From: an uncultured Bacilli bacterium
Lineage (GTDB): Bacteria > Bacillota_I > Bacilli_A > RF39 > UBA660
DNA length: 64,000 nucleotides
NCBI GenBank assembly: GCA_934086775.1
Contig: CAKOIJ010000001.1
Span: forward strand, 18,502-82,501
Direction of reading: 5' to 3'
Positions 43,387-50,502 of this stretch are shown piece by piece. Made by a program: the position numbers and the translations under genes. Every line of letters starts with the position of its first letter. Position 1 is the first letter of the stretch. Under the pieces are notes generated by a model, which did not search any database, was not told the DNA's origin, and worked only from the letters and a program-made list of their open reading frames with translations.

Positions 43387-44562
43387 TTAGTTTTCTCCTT
43401 TCTTAATAAAATCTTCATATAAAGGACTCATATTTCTTAAATTATCTATAATTTCCTTTAAAGTATCAACTACGTAGTCAATTTCTTCCATAGTATTATC
43501 ATGATTCATTGTAAGTCTTAAAGAACCATGCGCTATTTCATGTGGAAGACCTATTGCCAAAAGAACATGACTAGGATCTAAACTACCACTAGTGCAAGCA
43601 CTTCCACTTGAAGCACATATACCTTTAGCATCTAATTTTAAAAGCATTCCTTCTCCTTCAATAAATTGAAAACTAAAGTTTGCATTTCCTGGTAATCTTT
43701 TAATTCTAGAACCATTAAGTCTTGAATAAGGTATCTCATTAAGTACTCTGTCAATTAAATGTTCTCTCAAAGATAGAACATATAGATTATTTTTTTCCAT
43801 TTCACTAAATTTTAATTCTGCTGCTTTGGCAAAACCAATTATACTAGGAGCATTAGTTGTACCAGCACGCTTTCCTCTTTCTTGCATTCCTCCATTAATT
43901 AAAGGTAAAATAGAAACATCTTTCCTAACATATAGAAACCCAATTCCTTTAGGTCCTTCTATTTTATGCGCGCTTGTACTAAGTAAATCTATATTCATTA
44001 GGTTAACATCGATATTAATATTACCGTAAGCTTGAACAGCATCTGTGTGAAATATTATATTATGTTTCTTACAAATTTCACCTATTTCTTTTAAAGGCAT
44101 AACTGAACCTATCTCGTTATTAGCGGCCATTATACTTACCATAATAGTATCCTCTCTAATGGAACTTTCTAATTCGCTTAAATTAATAATACCATCTTTG
44201 TCTACATTTAAATAAGTGACTTCAAATCCAAGTTTTTCTAAATAATGACAACTTTCTAAAATCGCATGATGTTCTATTTTAGTAGTAATAATATGCTTGC
44301 CTTTATTCATTCTTCCAATCATTATTTTCTTAATAGCCCAGTTGTCTGATTCACTTCCTCCACTAGTAAAATAAATCTCATCTTTGCTAGCATTTATTGT
44401 TTTTGCAAGCAATTCTCTTGCGTCTTCTACTTTTTTACTAACTTCTCTTGATGCTCTATATATACTACTAGGATTAGTATAATATTCTGTAAAATATGGG
44501 AGCATCTCTTCAAGTACTTCCTTTCTAACCTTAGTAGTTGCAGCATTATCTAAATATATCAT
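43387..44562 (-). CDS. iscS: Cysteine desulfurase (IscS/NifS)
   Basis: This 391-residue PLP enzyme removes sulfur from cysteine for Fe-S cluster assembly. Motifs: YLDNAATTKVRKEVL, TSGGSESDNWAIK, the PLP Lys in STSAHKIEGPKGIGFLY, and the active-site Cys loop ASSGSACTSG. It is between the ArsR-type regulator (4-base overlap) and iscU. Confidence 0.96.
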   Translation of the reverse strand: MIYLDNAATTKVRKEVLEEMLPYFTEYYTNPSSIYRASREVSKKVEDARELLAKTINASKDEIYFTSGGSESDNWAIKKIMIGRMNKGKHIITTKIEHHAILESCHYLEKLGFEVTYLNVDKDGIINLSELESSIREDTIMVSIMAANNEIGSVMPLKEIGEICKKHNIIFHTDAVQAYGNINIDVNLMNIDLLSTSAHKIEGPKGIGFLYVRKDVSILPLINGGMQERGKRAGTTNAPSIIGFAKAAELKFSEMEKNNLYVLSLREHLIDRVLNEIPYSRLNGSRIKRLPGNANFSFQFIEGEGMLLKLDAKGICASSGSACTSGSLDPSHVLLAIGLPHEIAHGSLRLTMNHDNTMEEIDYVVDTLKEIIDNLRNMSPLYEDFIKKGEN

Positions 44563-44852
44563 ATTTCTTCCTTCCCTTCTTTAATATGCTCAAGACCATA
44601 TTTAAGTATAACTCTAATATGATCATCACTAATACTATATAAAACACTTTGTCCAAATTTTTCACATTTAACGAGGTTTAAATCCTTTAAATATTTAAGT
44701 TGATGACTAATTAAAGAATGAGATTTATTTAAAGATAAAGCTATCCCACTTACACATTTACCACCTGAAAGTAAACTATTTAATATCATTAACCTAGTAG
44801 GATCACCAAACACTTTATAAAATTCACTTAATTTATCATAATCTTTTTGCAT
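44559..44852 (-). CDS. ArsR-family regulator of the isc operon
   Basis: This 97-residue winged-helix protein has the ArsR pattern: FGDPTRLMILNSLL, GGKCVSGIALSLNKSHSLISHQLKYL (recognition helix), and LVKCEKFGQSVLYSISD. CVSGIA takes the place of the usual CVCDLA metal box, with one Cys remaining, so the sensing differs from a standard arsenic or zinc repressor. It is first in the iscS-iscU operon, with an 11-bp palindrome on its ribosome binding site. It probably represses its own operon. Confidence 0.85.
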   Translation of the reverse strand: MQKDYDKLSEFYKVFGDPTRLMILNSLLSGGKCVSGIALSLNKSHSLISHQLKYLKDLNLVKCEKFGQSVLYSISDDHIRVILKYGLEHIKEGKEEI

Positions 44853-44860
44853 ATTTTCTC

Positions 44861-44886
44861 CTTATATGAATGTTTATTCATATAAG
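44861..44886 (-). promoter_or_regulatory. Perfect 11-bp palindrome, operator of the ArsR-type gene
   Basis: CTTATATGAAT-N4-ATTCATATAAG lies between the -10 box and the ATG and partly covers the ribosome binding site. The form resembles ArsR/SmtB operators. Confidence 0.8.
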
Positions 44887-44889
44887 CAA

Positions 44890-44918
44890 ATTATAAAACC
44901 ATAGAAAAAACTTGTCAA
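44890..44918 (-). promoter_or_regulatory. SigA promoter of the isc operon
   Basis: TTGACA (44913-44918), a 17-base spacer and TATAAT (44890-44895). The -35 lies within the terminator stem of the upstream gene. Confidence 0.85.
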
Positions 44919-44934
44919 TACTTTTTGACAAGTT
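44905..44934 (-). terminator. Intrinsic terminator after the CotY/Z gene
   Basis: Ten-bp stem (AACTTGTCAA/TTGACAAGTT), loop AAAGTA, T run; it overlaps the promoter of the isc operon. Confidence 0.75.
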
Positions 44935-44955
44935 TTAAAATAAATTAATACAAAT

Positions 44956-45426
44956 TTAGCCACATATACATTCTACATAAGTATCATTTAAACATCTTAC
45001 ACAACATAAGCAGTTAATGTTCATTGTGAATATAGAGTCTGTACCAACGTAAGGATAAGGACTACTGTCTTCAGTGTTTTCAGCAAGTACCCTAAATGTA
45101 CAACAACATCCATCTACTTTTTCAACTCTAAATACATTAGAGCATCCTTCAGCATCAGTACTATTACAGTTAGTGTTTGTTCTAGTTGTTGGCATACTAA
45201 GTGGAGCACCTGCACCTGAACACATATAAAGCATTATAGGTCTAGTATTACATACAATACAGTTACTTCCCCCACCTAATGCTGGTCTATCACAAGAGTT
45301 TAAACAGTTATCCGGACAAGCATTTGATTGAAGCACATTAATTACTTGTAATATTTCTTGGATGCAGTTGTTTTCACAAGAATCATTATTTTGCCCACAC
45401 TTACAACATCCAGTATTATTATTCAT
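44956..45426 (-). CDS. CotY/CotZ-like Cys-rich spore coat protein
   Basis: This protein of about 156 residues contains nearly 30 Cys. It follows the CotY/CotZ layout of the Bacillus spore crust: an N-terminal Cys cluster, CIQEILQVINVLQ helix, RPIMLYMCSGAGAPLS, FRVEKVDGCCCTFRVLA and a C-terminal INCLCCVRCLNDTY. CotY and CotZ assemble into disulfide-linked hexagonal sheets on the spore surface. The frame runs to a GTG at 45435, but GGGGTG overlaps that codon and precedes the ATG at 45426. Presence of this gene is the strongest single protein-level sign of sporulation here. Confidence 0.85.
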   Translation of the reverse strand: MNNNTGCCKCGQNNDSCENNCIQEILQVINVLQSNACPDNCLNSCDRPALGGGSNCIVCNTRPIMLYMCSGAGAPLSMPTTRTNTNCNSTDAEGCSNVFRVEKVDGCCCTFRVLAENTEDSSPYPYVGTDSIFTMNINCLCCVRCLNDTYVECICG

Positions 45427-45569
45427 ATAATTCACCCCTTCTTCATATTCACTAATAATTTATGTAAACAAATTATTTTTGTGAGTGAATTTAACTATTT
45501 TAAGTAAGTAAAATGTTTTTATTTATTTTTTTTAATAATTATAGTATAATTTAATTAGGAGAGATTTAT

Positions 45570-45884
45570 ATGTATGGTTATGAATATTTAATAATATTAA
45601 TTATTTTAATTCTAATATCTATTATAGTAATTAGAATTAATAAGAAAGACTTTGCTGTTAAAATAAATAAATTAGTTCAATATCTAGGTGGAAAAGAAAA
45701 TATCATAAGTGTTGAAAAAAATATGAGCAGGTTAAATGTCAAAGTCAAAGATACAAGTTTAGTGAATAAAGATGCAATAGAAAAGATGGGTGCTAAAGGA
45801 ATAGTAGAAATTGAAAATGAACTTAAAATTATTCTAGGCCCCAATAGTGGTCAAATAAAAAAATATATAAAAGACTTAAAGTAG
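45570..45884 (+). CDS. Membrane-anchored PTS EIIB-like domain lacking the catalytic Cys
   Basis: This 104-residue protein has one N-terminal helix (about 6-23), then a glucose-type EIIB domain: LVQYLGGKENIISVEKNMSRLNVKVKD, with KMGAKGIVEIENELKIILG further on. In true EIIB the site reads D-x-Cys-x-T-R-L-R and the Cys is phosphorylated; here Asn stands in its place. It cannot act as a phosphocarrier and may be a regulatory or structural relic. AGGAGAG precedes the ATG. It lies 85 bases upstream of the KinB-like kinase. Confidence 0.7.
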   Translation: MYGYEYLIILIILILISIIVIRINKKDFAVKINKLVQYLGGKENIISVEKNMSRLNVKVKDTSLVNKDAIEKMGAKGIVEIENELKIILGPNSGQIKKYIKDLK

Positions 45885-45904
45885 AAAATTCTACTTTTTT
45901 TGTT
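45878..45904 (+). terminator. Intrinsic terminator after the EIIB-like gene
   Basis: Nine-bp stem (AAAGTAGAA/TTCTACTTT) with a 2-base loop and a T run; it includes the stop codon. Confidence 0.75.
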
Positions 45905-45908
45905 TTTT

Positions 45909-45937
45909 TTCGACAAAATTCGACAAATTTCGACATA
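45909..45937 (+). promoter_or_regulatory. Three tandem Spo0A-type boxes upstream of the sensor kinase
   Basis: TTCGACA, the complement of the Spo0A box core TGTCGAA, occurs at 45909-45915, 45919-45925 and 45929-45935, exactly 10 bp apart. The first two also match the full TTTGTCGAA box. A -10-like TATTAT is at 45953-45958, which puts the third box over the -35 region, as in Spo0A-activated promoters. Confidence 0.75.
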
Positions 45938-45969
45938 TATGTATGATATCCTTATTATGGTGATTTTTC

Positions 45970-47226
45970 ATGGATGTAATAGAAAACTTAATTATAAGTA
46001 CAATCCTAACAACATTTCCTATACTTTTATATGAATACTTTACACTTTATAGGGAAAATATAAAAAAAGAAAAAAGTGATATTTTACTTAATGTATGTCT
46101 ATTTGTATCATTATTTTTAACAATGAACTATAAAGAAAATATTAAAGTAGAATATCACTTAATAACATTAATGTTACCTCTTATGATATCTTATTTAAAT
46201 AATAAAGATAAAGAAGCCTTAGTAATAAGTATAATAGTTTCAGAATACTTAATTAATAAACTTGGCTTTAATTTATTATTTACAATAGTACTTTTTGGAG
46301 CATTATATATAGCATATAAATTTTATAGTACTACTAATAAAAAAACTAGTTACTTTATAAATATTTCTATACTACTAATTGTTTTTACATACCTATTATT
46401 ATTTATACTTAATCCTTCTCTTAATAGTCTAGCTCTTTTCTTCTTTGCATCTATTAGTTATATTATTATAATAAAAATAGTAGATTATGGAATAAAAGAA
46501 GCTAAAAGTGTTATAAATATGCATATGACACTAAAAGACTTTGAAAAAGAAAAAAATATTAAATTAAATTTATTTAAAATAACTCATGAGATTAAAAACC
46601 CTTTAGCAGTAATTAAAGGTTATCTTGATATGTTTGATTCTAAAAATGAAGAAAAAAGTAAGAGATATATTAAAATAATAAAAGGAGAAGTAAACAGAAC
46701 TCTTAATTTACTTCATGACTTTATGGAATTTACAAAAATTAAAGTAAATAGAAACGAATTTTTTATAGGTGAATTAATAGATGATGTAAAGGATGCTCTT
46801 ATACCTATTTTTAATGCATTAGAAGTCAATTATTACTTTGAAACTGAAGATAATGCTCTTGTTAACTTAGATTATAATAGAATGAAGCAAGTTATTATTA
46901 ATGTAATAAAAAATGCAGTTGAAGCTTGTCCCCCATATAAAGGTCAAGTTTCAACTACAGTATTTGTGGATAAAGATTTTTTATATATATTTGTTAGAGA
47001 TAATGGAAGTGGTATGACTAAAGACACACTCAATAATATAATGGAACCTTTTTATACAACTAAAGAAAAAGGTACAGGATTAGGAGTAAGTTTAAGTAAA
47101 GAAATTATTGAAGCACATAAAGGGAATCTTCTTTATGATAGTAAAATTGGCAAAGGTACTGTTTGTAAAATTGTTTTACCTTTAAAAATAACTAATAGTA
47201 ATAAGGACCATAATATAGTGGCCTAG
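45970..47226 (+). CDS. Orphan membrane sensor histidine kinase (KinB-like)
   Basis: This 418-residue protein has about six membrane helices (residues 1-180), then a HisKA domain with the phospho-acceptor His in FKITHEIKNPLAVIKGYLDMF and a HATPase domain (VIINVIKNAVEAC, DNGSGMTKDTL, KGTGLGVSLSKEI). All catalytic boxes are intact. There is no response regulator nearby, as expected of sporulation-type kinases that feed a phosphorelay to Spo0A. The three upstream Spo0A boxes make a feedback loop likely. The stimulus is unknown. Confidence 0.85.
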   Translation: MDVIENLIISTILTTFPILLYEYFTLYRENIKKEKSDILLNVCLFVSLFLTMNYKENIKVEYHLITLMLPLMISYLNNKDKEALVISIIVSEYLINKLGFNLLFTIVLFGALYIAYKFYSTTNKKTSYFINISILLIVFTYLLLFILNPSLNSLALFFFASISYIIIIKIVDYGIKEAKSVINMHMTLKDFEKEKNIKLNLFKITHEIKNPLAVIKGYLDMFDSKNEEKSKRYIKIIKGEVNRTLNLLHDFMEFTKIKVNRNEFFIGELIDDVKDALIPIFNALEVNYYFETEDNALVNLDYNRMKQVIINVIKNAVEACPPYKGQVSTTVFVDKDFLYIFVRDNGSGMTKDTLNNIMEPFYTTKEKGTGLGVSLSKEIIEAHKGNLLYDSKIGKGTVCKIVLPLKITNSNKDHNIVA

Positions 47227-47368
47227 GAGGATAATAATTAGGTTTAGGTCCTACTGCTGCTACTGCAACTCCTCCTGTTAAAGCACCAAGTAAAAATGGT
47301 GCTGCAAATGGAACAAACCTATTATCCTTTTTATAAGAATATCCTCTTCCATATAATTTATTATACAT
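47192..47368 (-). CDS. Small Tyr/Pro-rich protein, 58 residues
   Basis: The ATG at 47368 follows GAGGTG closely. The protein begins MYNKLYGRGYSYKKDNR, has a central hydrophobic segment (FVPFAAPFLLGALTGGVAVAAV) and a Tyr/Pro-rich tail (PNYYPPRPLYYGPYYY). Tyr-rich ends around one helix recall spore or cell-envelope mini-proteins. Its 3' end overlaps the end of the convergent kinase gene by 35 bases. Its ribosome binding site lies in the 3' arm of a terminator hairpin. The family is not recognised. Confidence 0.65.
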   Translation of the reverse strand: MYNKLYGRGYSYKKDNRFVPFAAPFLLGALTGGVAVAAVGPKPNYYPPRPLYYGPYYY

Positions 47369-47369
47369 A

Positions 47370-47403
47370 AAAACACCTCTTATTATAATATATGAGGTGT
47401 TTT
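47370..47403 (-). terminator. Terminator containing the next gene's ribosome binding site
   Basis: Ten-bp arms (AAAACACCTC/GAGGTGTTTT) with a 14-base loop carrying TATAAT (47382-47387). Transcripts from the upstream gene end here or hide the site; a new transcript starting in or after the loop would leave it free. Confidence 0.6.
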
Positions 47404-48253
47404 AATTTTGTTCCGTGCTTTTTAACCTAATAAAATTAATACTTGGTCTATTATTAAATCTTAAACTAGTTTTTTTATTACCTAACCCATTTGAAATAAA
47501 TACTTCTTTATTATTTATATTATAATAATCCTTATAATATTTGAAACTACCATCAAACTTATAAAATGGACCATAAAAAGGAATGTTTATCTCCCCGCCT
47601 AGAGTATTACCTGCTAAAAATATATCAAAATCATATTCATTTAATTTATATAAAAGATCACTTTCATGAGTAAAATATATTTTATAATATTCTTCACAAT
47701 CACTAATTTTATCAAAATTATAAAGTGATTTATTATATGAATTAAATCCCATTAAACAAATAGGAATAGTATTATCTTTAAATATTAAATCGTAATTATT
47801 ATCAAGTAAGGTAAAATCACTTTCAAGTAATGAATTTTTAACTTCTTCACTATCGTTATCCCCAAGTGTAAAATATTTGCCGAGTGAAGCGTCTATATTT
47901 TTAAGTTCACTAACTATTTCGTTTTTATTATCTAAATACTTTTTATTACTAATTAAATTCCCGCCAAAGATAACTATATCTACATTAAGTTCATTAATAT
48001 TCTTTATTGCCAATTTTAAAGTATCTAAATCAGTAATAGAACCTAAAAGTAAATCACTAAAGTAAATAATTTTAGAGCCACTTAAACTTTTAGGAATTTT
48101 ATCACTTTTAACTAAATATTCTTTAACATTGACCCCCGATGTACCAATATACTTTGCATACATAAATAAACTTATTATGACTAAAACTATAATTATTAAT
48201 ATATTAATAATTGTAGTTTTAAAACTTCTTTTAGACTTTTTTTCTTCTTCCAT
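47402..48253 (-). CDS. Membrane-anchored metallophosphoesterase-like protein with lost metal ligands
   Basis: This 283-residue protein has one N-terminal helix (about 13-32) and the layout of YkuE-type phosphoesterases. The metal-binding motifs are all altered: IIYFSDLLLGS for FSDxHLG, VIFGGNLI for GGDLI, TLGDNDSEE for LGNHD, and LAGNTLGGEI for LAGHTHGGQ. Most metal ligands are missing, so hydrolase activity is very unlikely. The fold seems preserved, and the gene is intact, which suggests a binding or structural role. It follows the CPBP protease gene by 7 bases. Confidence 0.75.
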   Translation of the reverse strand: MEEEKKSKRSFKTTIINILIIIVLVIISLFMYAKYIGTSGVNVKEYLVKSDKIPKSLSGSKIIYFSDLLLGSITDLDTLKLAIKNINELNVDIVIFGGNLISNKKYLDNKNEIVSELKNIDASLGKYFTLGDNDSEEVKNSLLESDFTLLDNNYDLIFKDNTIPICLMGFNSYNKSLYNFDKISDCEEYYKIYFTHESDLLYKLNEYDFDIFLAGNTLGGEINIPFYGPFYKFDGSFKYYKDYYNINNKEVFISNGLGNKKTSLRFNNRPSINFIRLKSTEQN

Positions 48254-48260
48254 TGTTCAC

Positions 48261-48938
48261 CTACTGTGCTAGCATTATTAATGCATAAACAAGAGTGTTA
48301 TGCATCATATGAGCTACTATACTAGAAAAAATATTATCACTTTTATTATATACTAATCCAAAAGTATAACCTAAGGCACCATATGGAATTATATACAATA
48401 ATTCAAGAAAATTTCCCTCGCCTAATCCGGCTATAGTATGGGCAAAACCAAATGCTAAAGCACTTATTATTGGGAAAATTTTATTTTTTCCTGTTATCTT
48501 TCTAAGGCCAAACCTAAAAATCATTTCTTCAACAAATGGGGCAACTACAGATATTGATAAAAATCCTATAATTGGATATATTTTAAGAGATTCTCTTACT
48601 AAATTTTCATTAGTACTTCCAGCATTTTTTAGAATAAAAATATTTATTATTAAATTACTTAATATCATTATTCCAAAACCCATACCCCAATATTTTAAAC
48701 TGTCAGAAAAATTACTGAACTTTTTAAAATAATCTTTTAAGCTCTTAAGTAAAATATCTTTATACATTAAAAAATAAATGATAATTACAAAGAAATTGCC
48801 TATATAAATAGAGGTAGTTTCAGGTAATTTAAATATTTTATAAAACATCATTCCTATTACTTGTGGAACTATGATATAAATAAATATAAGTATTAGAAAA
48901 TCTGAAATATTTTTAATTTTATTTTTAAATCTTTCCAT
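48261..48938 (-). CDS. CPBP family intramembrane metalloprotease
   Basis: This 225-residue protein has about seven membrane helices and the three Abi/CAAX motifs: FVEEMIFRFGLRK (Glu-Glu-x-x-x-Arg), ALAFGFAHT, and IVAHMMHN. The family includes bacteriocin-immunity-like and prenyl-protease-like membrane peptidases; the substrate is unknown. It is in an operon with the degenerate phosphoesterase. Confidence 0.88.
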   Translation of the reverse strand: MERFKNKIKNISDFLILIFIYIIVPQVIGMMFYKIFKLPETTSIYIGNFFVIIIYFLMYKDILLKSLKDYFKKFSNFSDSLKYWGMGFGIMILSNLIINIFILKNAGSTNENLVRESLKIYPIIGFLSISVVAPFVEEMIFRFGLRKITGKNKIFPIISALAFGFAHTIAGLGEGNFLELLYIIPYGALGYTFGLVYNKSDNIFSSIVAHMMHNTLVYALIMLAQ

Positions 48939-48974
48939 TTATGCTCACCTAATTCTATTTTACTATAAATAATA

Positions 48975-49010
48975 AAAAAAGAAAACTCCTATTATAAGAA
49001 GTTTTACATT
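48975..49010 (-). terminator. Intrinsic terminator after tyrS
   Basis: Stem AAAACTTC/GGAGTTTT with an 8-base loop, then CTTTTTTT; it overlaps the end of tyrS. Confidence 0.7.
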
Positions 49011-50188
49011 TTTTCTACTTTAATTATTACTTTTTTGCCTTTAGTAACTACAATGTTATCTATTTTTACTATAAAGTTAGGATCATCCACTTTTTCATTA
49101 TTAACTTTTATACCACCTTGCTCAACTAATCTTCTAGCTTCGCTTTTAGATGGGGCTAATTTAGTAGTAACTAATAAATCAAGAATATTCATTTCATCAA
49201 AATCTACCTTTTCGGTAGGCATATCATTATGAATTTTACCACTAAAAATTTCTTCACTTGTAACTTTAGCTTTTTCAGCATCTTCTATTCCATGTAAATC
49301 CTTTACTACTTCAAATGCAAGAACTTTTTGGGCAATTCTCTTTTCAGGTGTTTTAACTTGTTCTTCCATGATATTTTCTATTTCTTCTTTAGTTAGGAAA
49401 GTAAATACTTTTAAATACTCTTCTACTTTAGAATCATCACTATTTAAAAGGTATTGGTAAATTTGATATGGACTTGTTTTTTCCTTATCTAGCCATAATG
49501 CATTACCTTCACTCTTACCAAACTTATTACCTTGTTTATCTAATATAAGTGGCATTGTAAAACCATAAGCCTCTTTATTTTCTATCTTTCTTATTAGTTC
49601 AATACCAGTAGTTATATTACCCCATTGGTCACTTCCTGCTGCTTGAAGTTCACAGTTGTATGTATTAAATAAATGTACAAAATCAAAACCTTGAAGTAAT
49701 GTATAAGAAAACTCTGCATAAGTAATACCACTTTCAAGTCTTCTAGCAATTATATCTTTACCAAGCATATAATTAACATTAATATATTTACCAATATCTC
49801 TTAAAAAATCAAGTAGTGTTACATCCTTTGTCCAATCATAATTATTAACTATTGTAGCTTTACCATCAAGTAATTTTTCAACTTGTTTTCTTAAACCTCT
49901 AATATTCTTTTCAACTGTTTCTTTAGCTATTATTTCTCTTTCAGCAGTTGGTCTAGGATCTCCAATTAATCCAGTAGCACCTCCAACTAATATAATTGGT
50001 TTACATCCATGTAAAGCAAGTCTCTTAGCAGTTACAAAAGAAGCATAATGTCCAATATGAAGGCTATCTGCTGTTGGATCTGTTCCAAGATAGAATGTAA
50101 TATCACCTTTATTTAATCTCTCTTCAAGATCAGGACTACTAATATCCTTTACTACTCCTCTCCACTTTAATTCTTCAAAAAATGTCAT
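49004..50188 (-). CDS. tyrS: Tyrosyl-tRNA synthetase
   Basis: This 394-residue class I synthetase charges tRNA-Tyr. The HIGH-like motif is HIGHYASFVTAKRL, the KMSKS-like loop is KFGKSEGNALWLD, and the C-terminal S4 domain has LVEQGGIKVNNEKVDD. The family form, with FYLGTDPTADSLHIG, is the TyrS2/TyrZ type. It is preceded by a T-box and a SigA promoter, and followed by a terminator. Confidence 0.97.
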   Translation of the reverse strand: MTFFEELKWRGVVKDISSPDLEERLNKGDITFYLGTDPTADSLHIGHYASFVTAKRLALHGCKPIILVGGATGLIGDPRPTAEREIIAKETVEKNIRGLRKQVEKLLDGKATIVNNYDWTKDVTLLDFLRDIGKYINVNYMLGKDIIARRLESGITYAEFSYTLLQGFDFVHLFNTYNCELQAAGSDQWGNITTGIELIRKIENKEAYGFTMPLILDKQGNKFGKSEGNALWLDKEKTSPYQIYQYLLNSDDSKVEEYLKVFTFLTKEEIENIMEEQVKTPEKRIAQKVLAFEVVKDLHGIEDAEKAKVTSEEIFSGKIHNDMPTEKVDFDEMNILDLLVTTKLAPSKSEARRLVEQGGIKVNNEKVDDPNFIVKIDNIVVTKGKKVIIKVEKM

Positions 50189-50204
50189 AGTTTCTCTCTC
50201 CTTT

Positions 50205-50385
50205 CAAAAATAAAAAGGTGGTTACCAAAGGACTCCTAAGAGTGGTACCACCTTAATTTATACTCTTTACTATAACGCGTAACCATTAATTTCAAAACGT
50301 GTAATTCGCATTTATATATTTAATTAACTTCCACCAAATGTTAACTCTCTATATACTAATATATAAAACTACTTCTTCGTTTCTC
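50205..50385 (-). promoter_or_regulatory. T-box riboswitch of tyrS
   Basis: The leader carries the T-box core GGTGGTACCAC (50242-50252 region) whose UGGU can pair with the ACCA end of uncharged tRNA-Tyr. A competing terminator forms from GGTGGTACC and GGTAACCACC (arms 50217-50226 and 50244-50252) followed by a T run. A TAC codon at 50301-50303 is placed as the Tyr specifier in stem I, and AGAGAG near 50346 fits its upper end. Uncharged tRNA-Tyr would allow tyrS transcription. Confidence 0.9.
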
Positions 50386-50401
50386 TTCAATTAATATATA
50401 A

Positions 50402-50430
50402 ATTCTAACATAAAATATTATATTTTGCAA
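50402..50430 (-). promoter_or_regulatory. SigA-type promoter of the tyrS T-box transcript
   Basis: TTGCAA (50425-50430), a 17-base spacer and TAGAAT (50402-50407). Confidence 0.75.
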
Positions 50431-50442
50431 GTATTTTATTCA

Positions 50443-50458
50443 GTACTATATATAGTAC
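50443..50458 (-). repeat. GTAC-N8-GTAC element after the surface-gene remnant
   Basis: Same form and same position (overlapping a TAG stop) as the element at 13499-13514; the following bases leading into a TTGCA -35 box are also alike. Confidence 0.5.
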
Positions 50459-50502
50459 TAATTTATAATGGTATATGGATTTGTTTTAGTTCCTGTTCCT
50501 TT
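50458..50502 (-). pseudogene. 3' remnant of a third DUF6273-type surface-protein gene
   Basis: Just after (and in a different frame from) the polC stop, 15 codons encode KGTGTKTNPYTIIN and a TAG. This matches the end of the two surface proteins (GNGSSESPYEIVYN and GDGSSENPYEIVYN). The following roughly 35 bases (stop codon, GTAC element, AATAAAA and ACTTGCA) also match the region after surface gene 1. The rest of the gene is gone. Confidence 0.65.

Noticed and set aside
50279..50281. Alternative TAC specifier codon in the T-box leader
   Set aside because: A second TAC lies in GGTTACGCG, but the one at 50301-50303 (followed by A) fits the stem I specifier loop better; both predict tyrosine.
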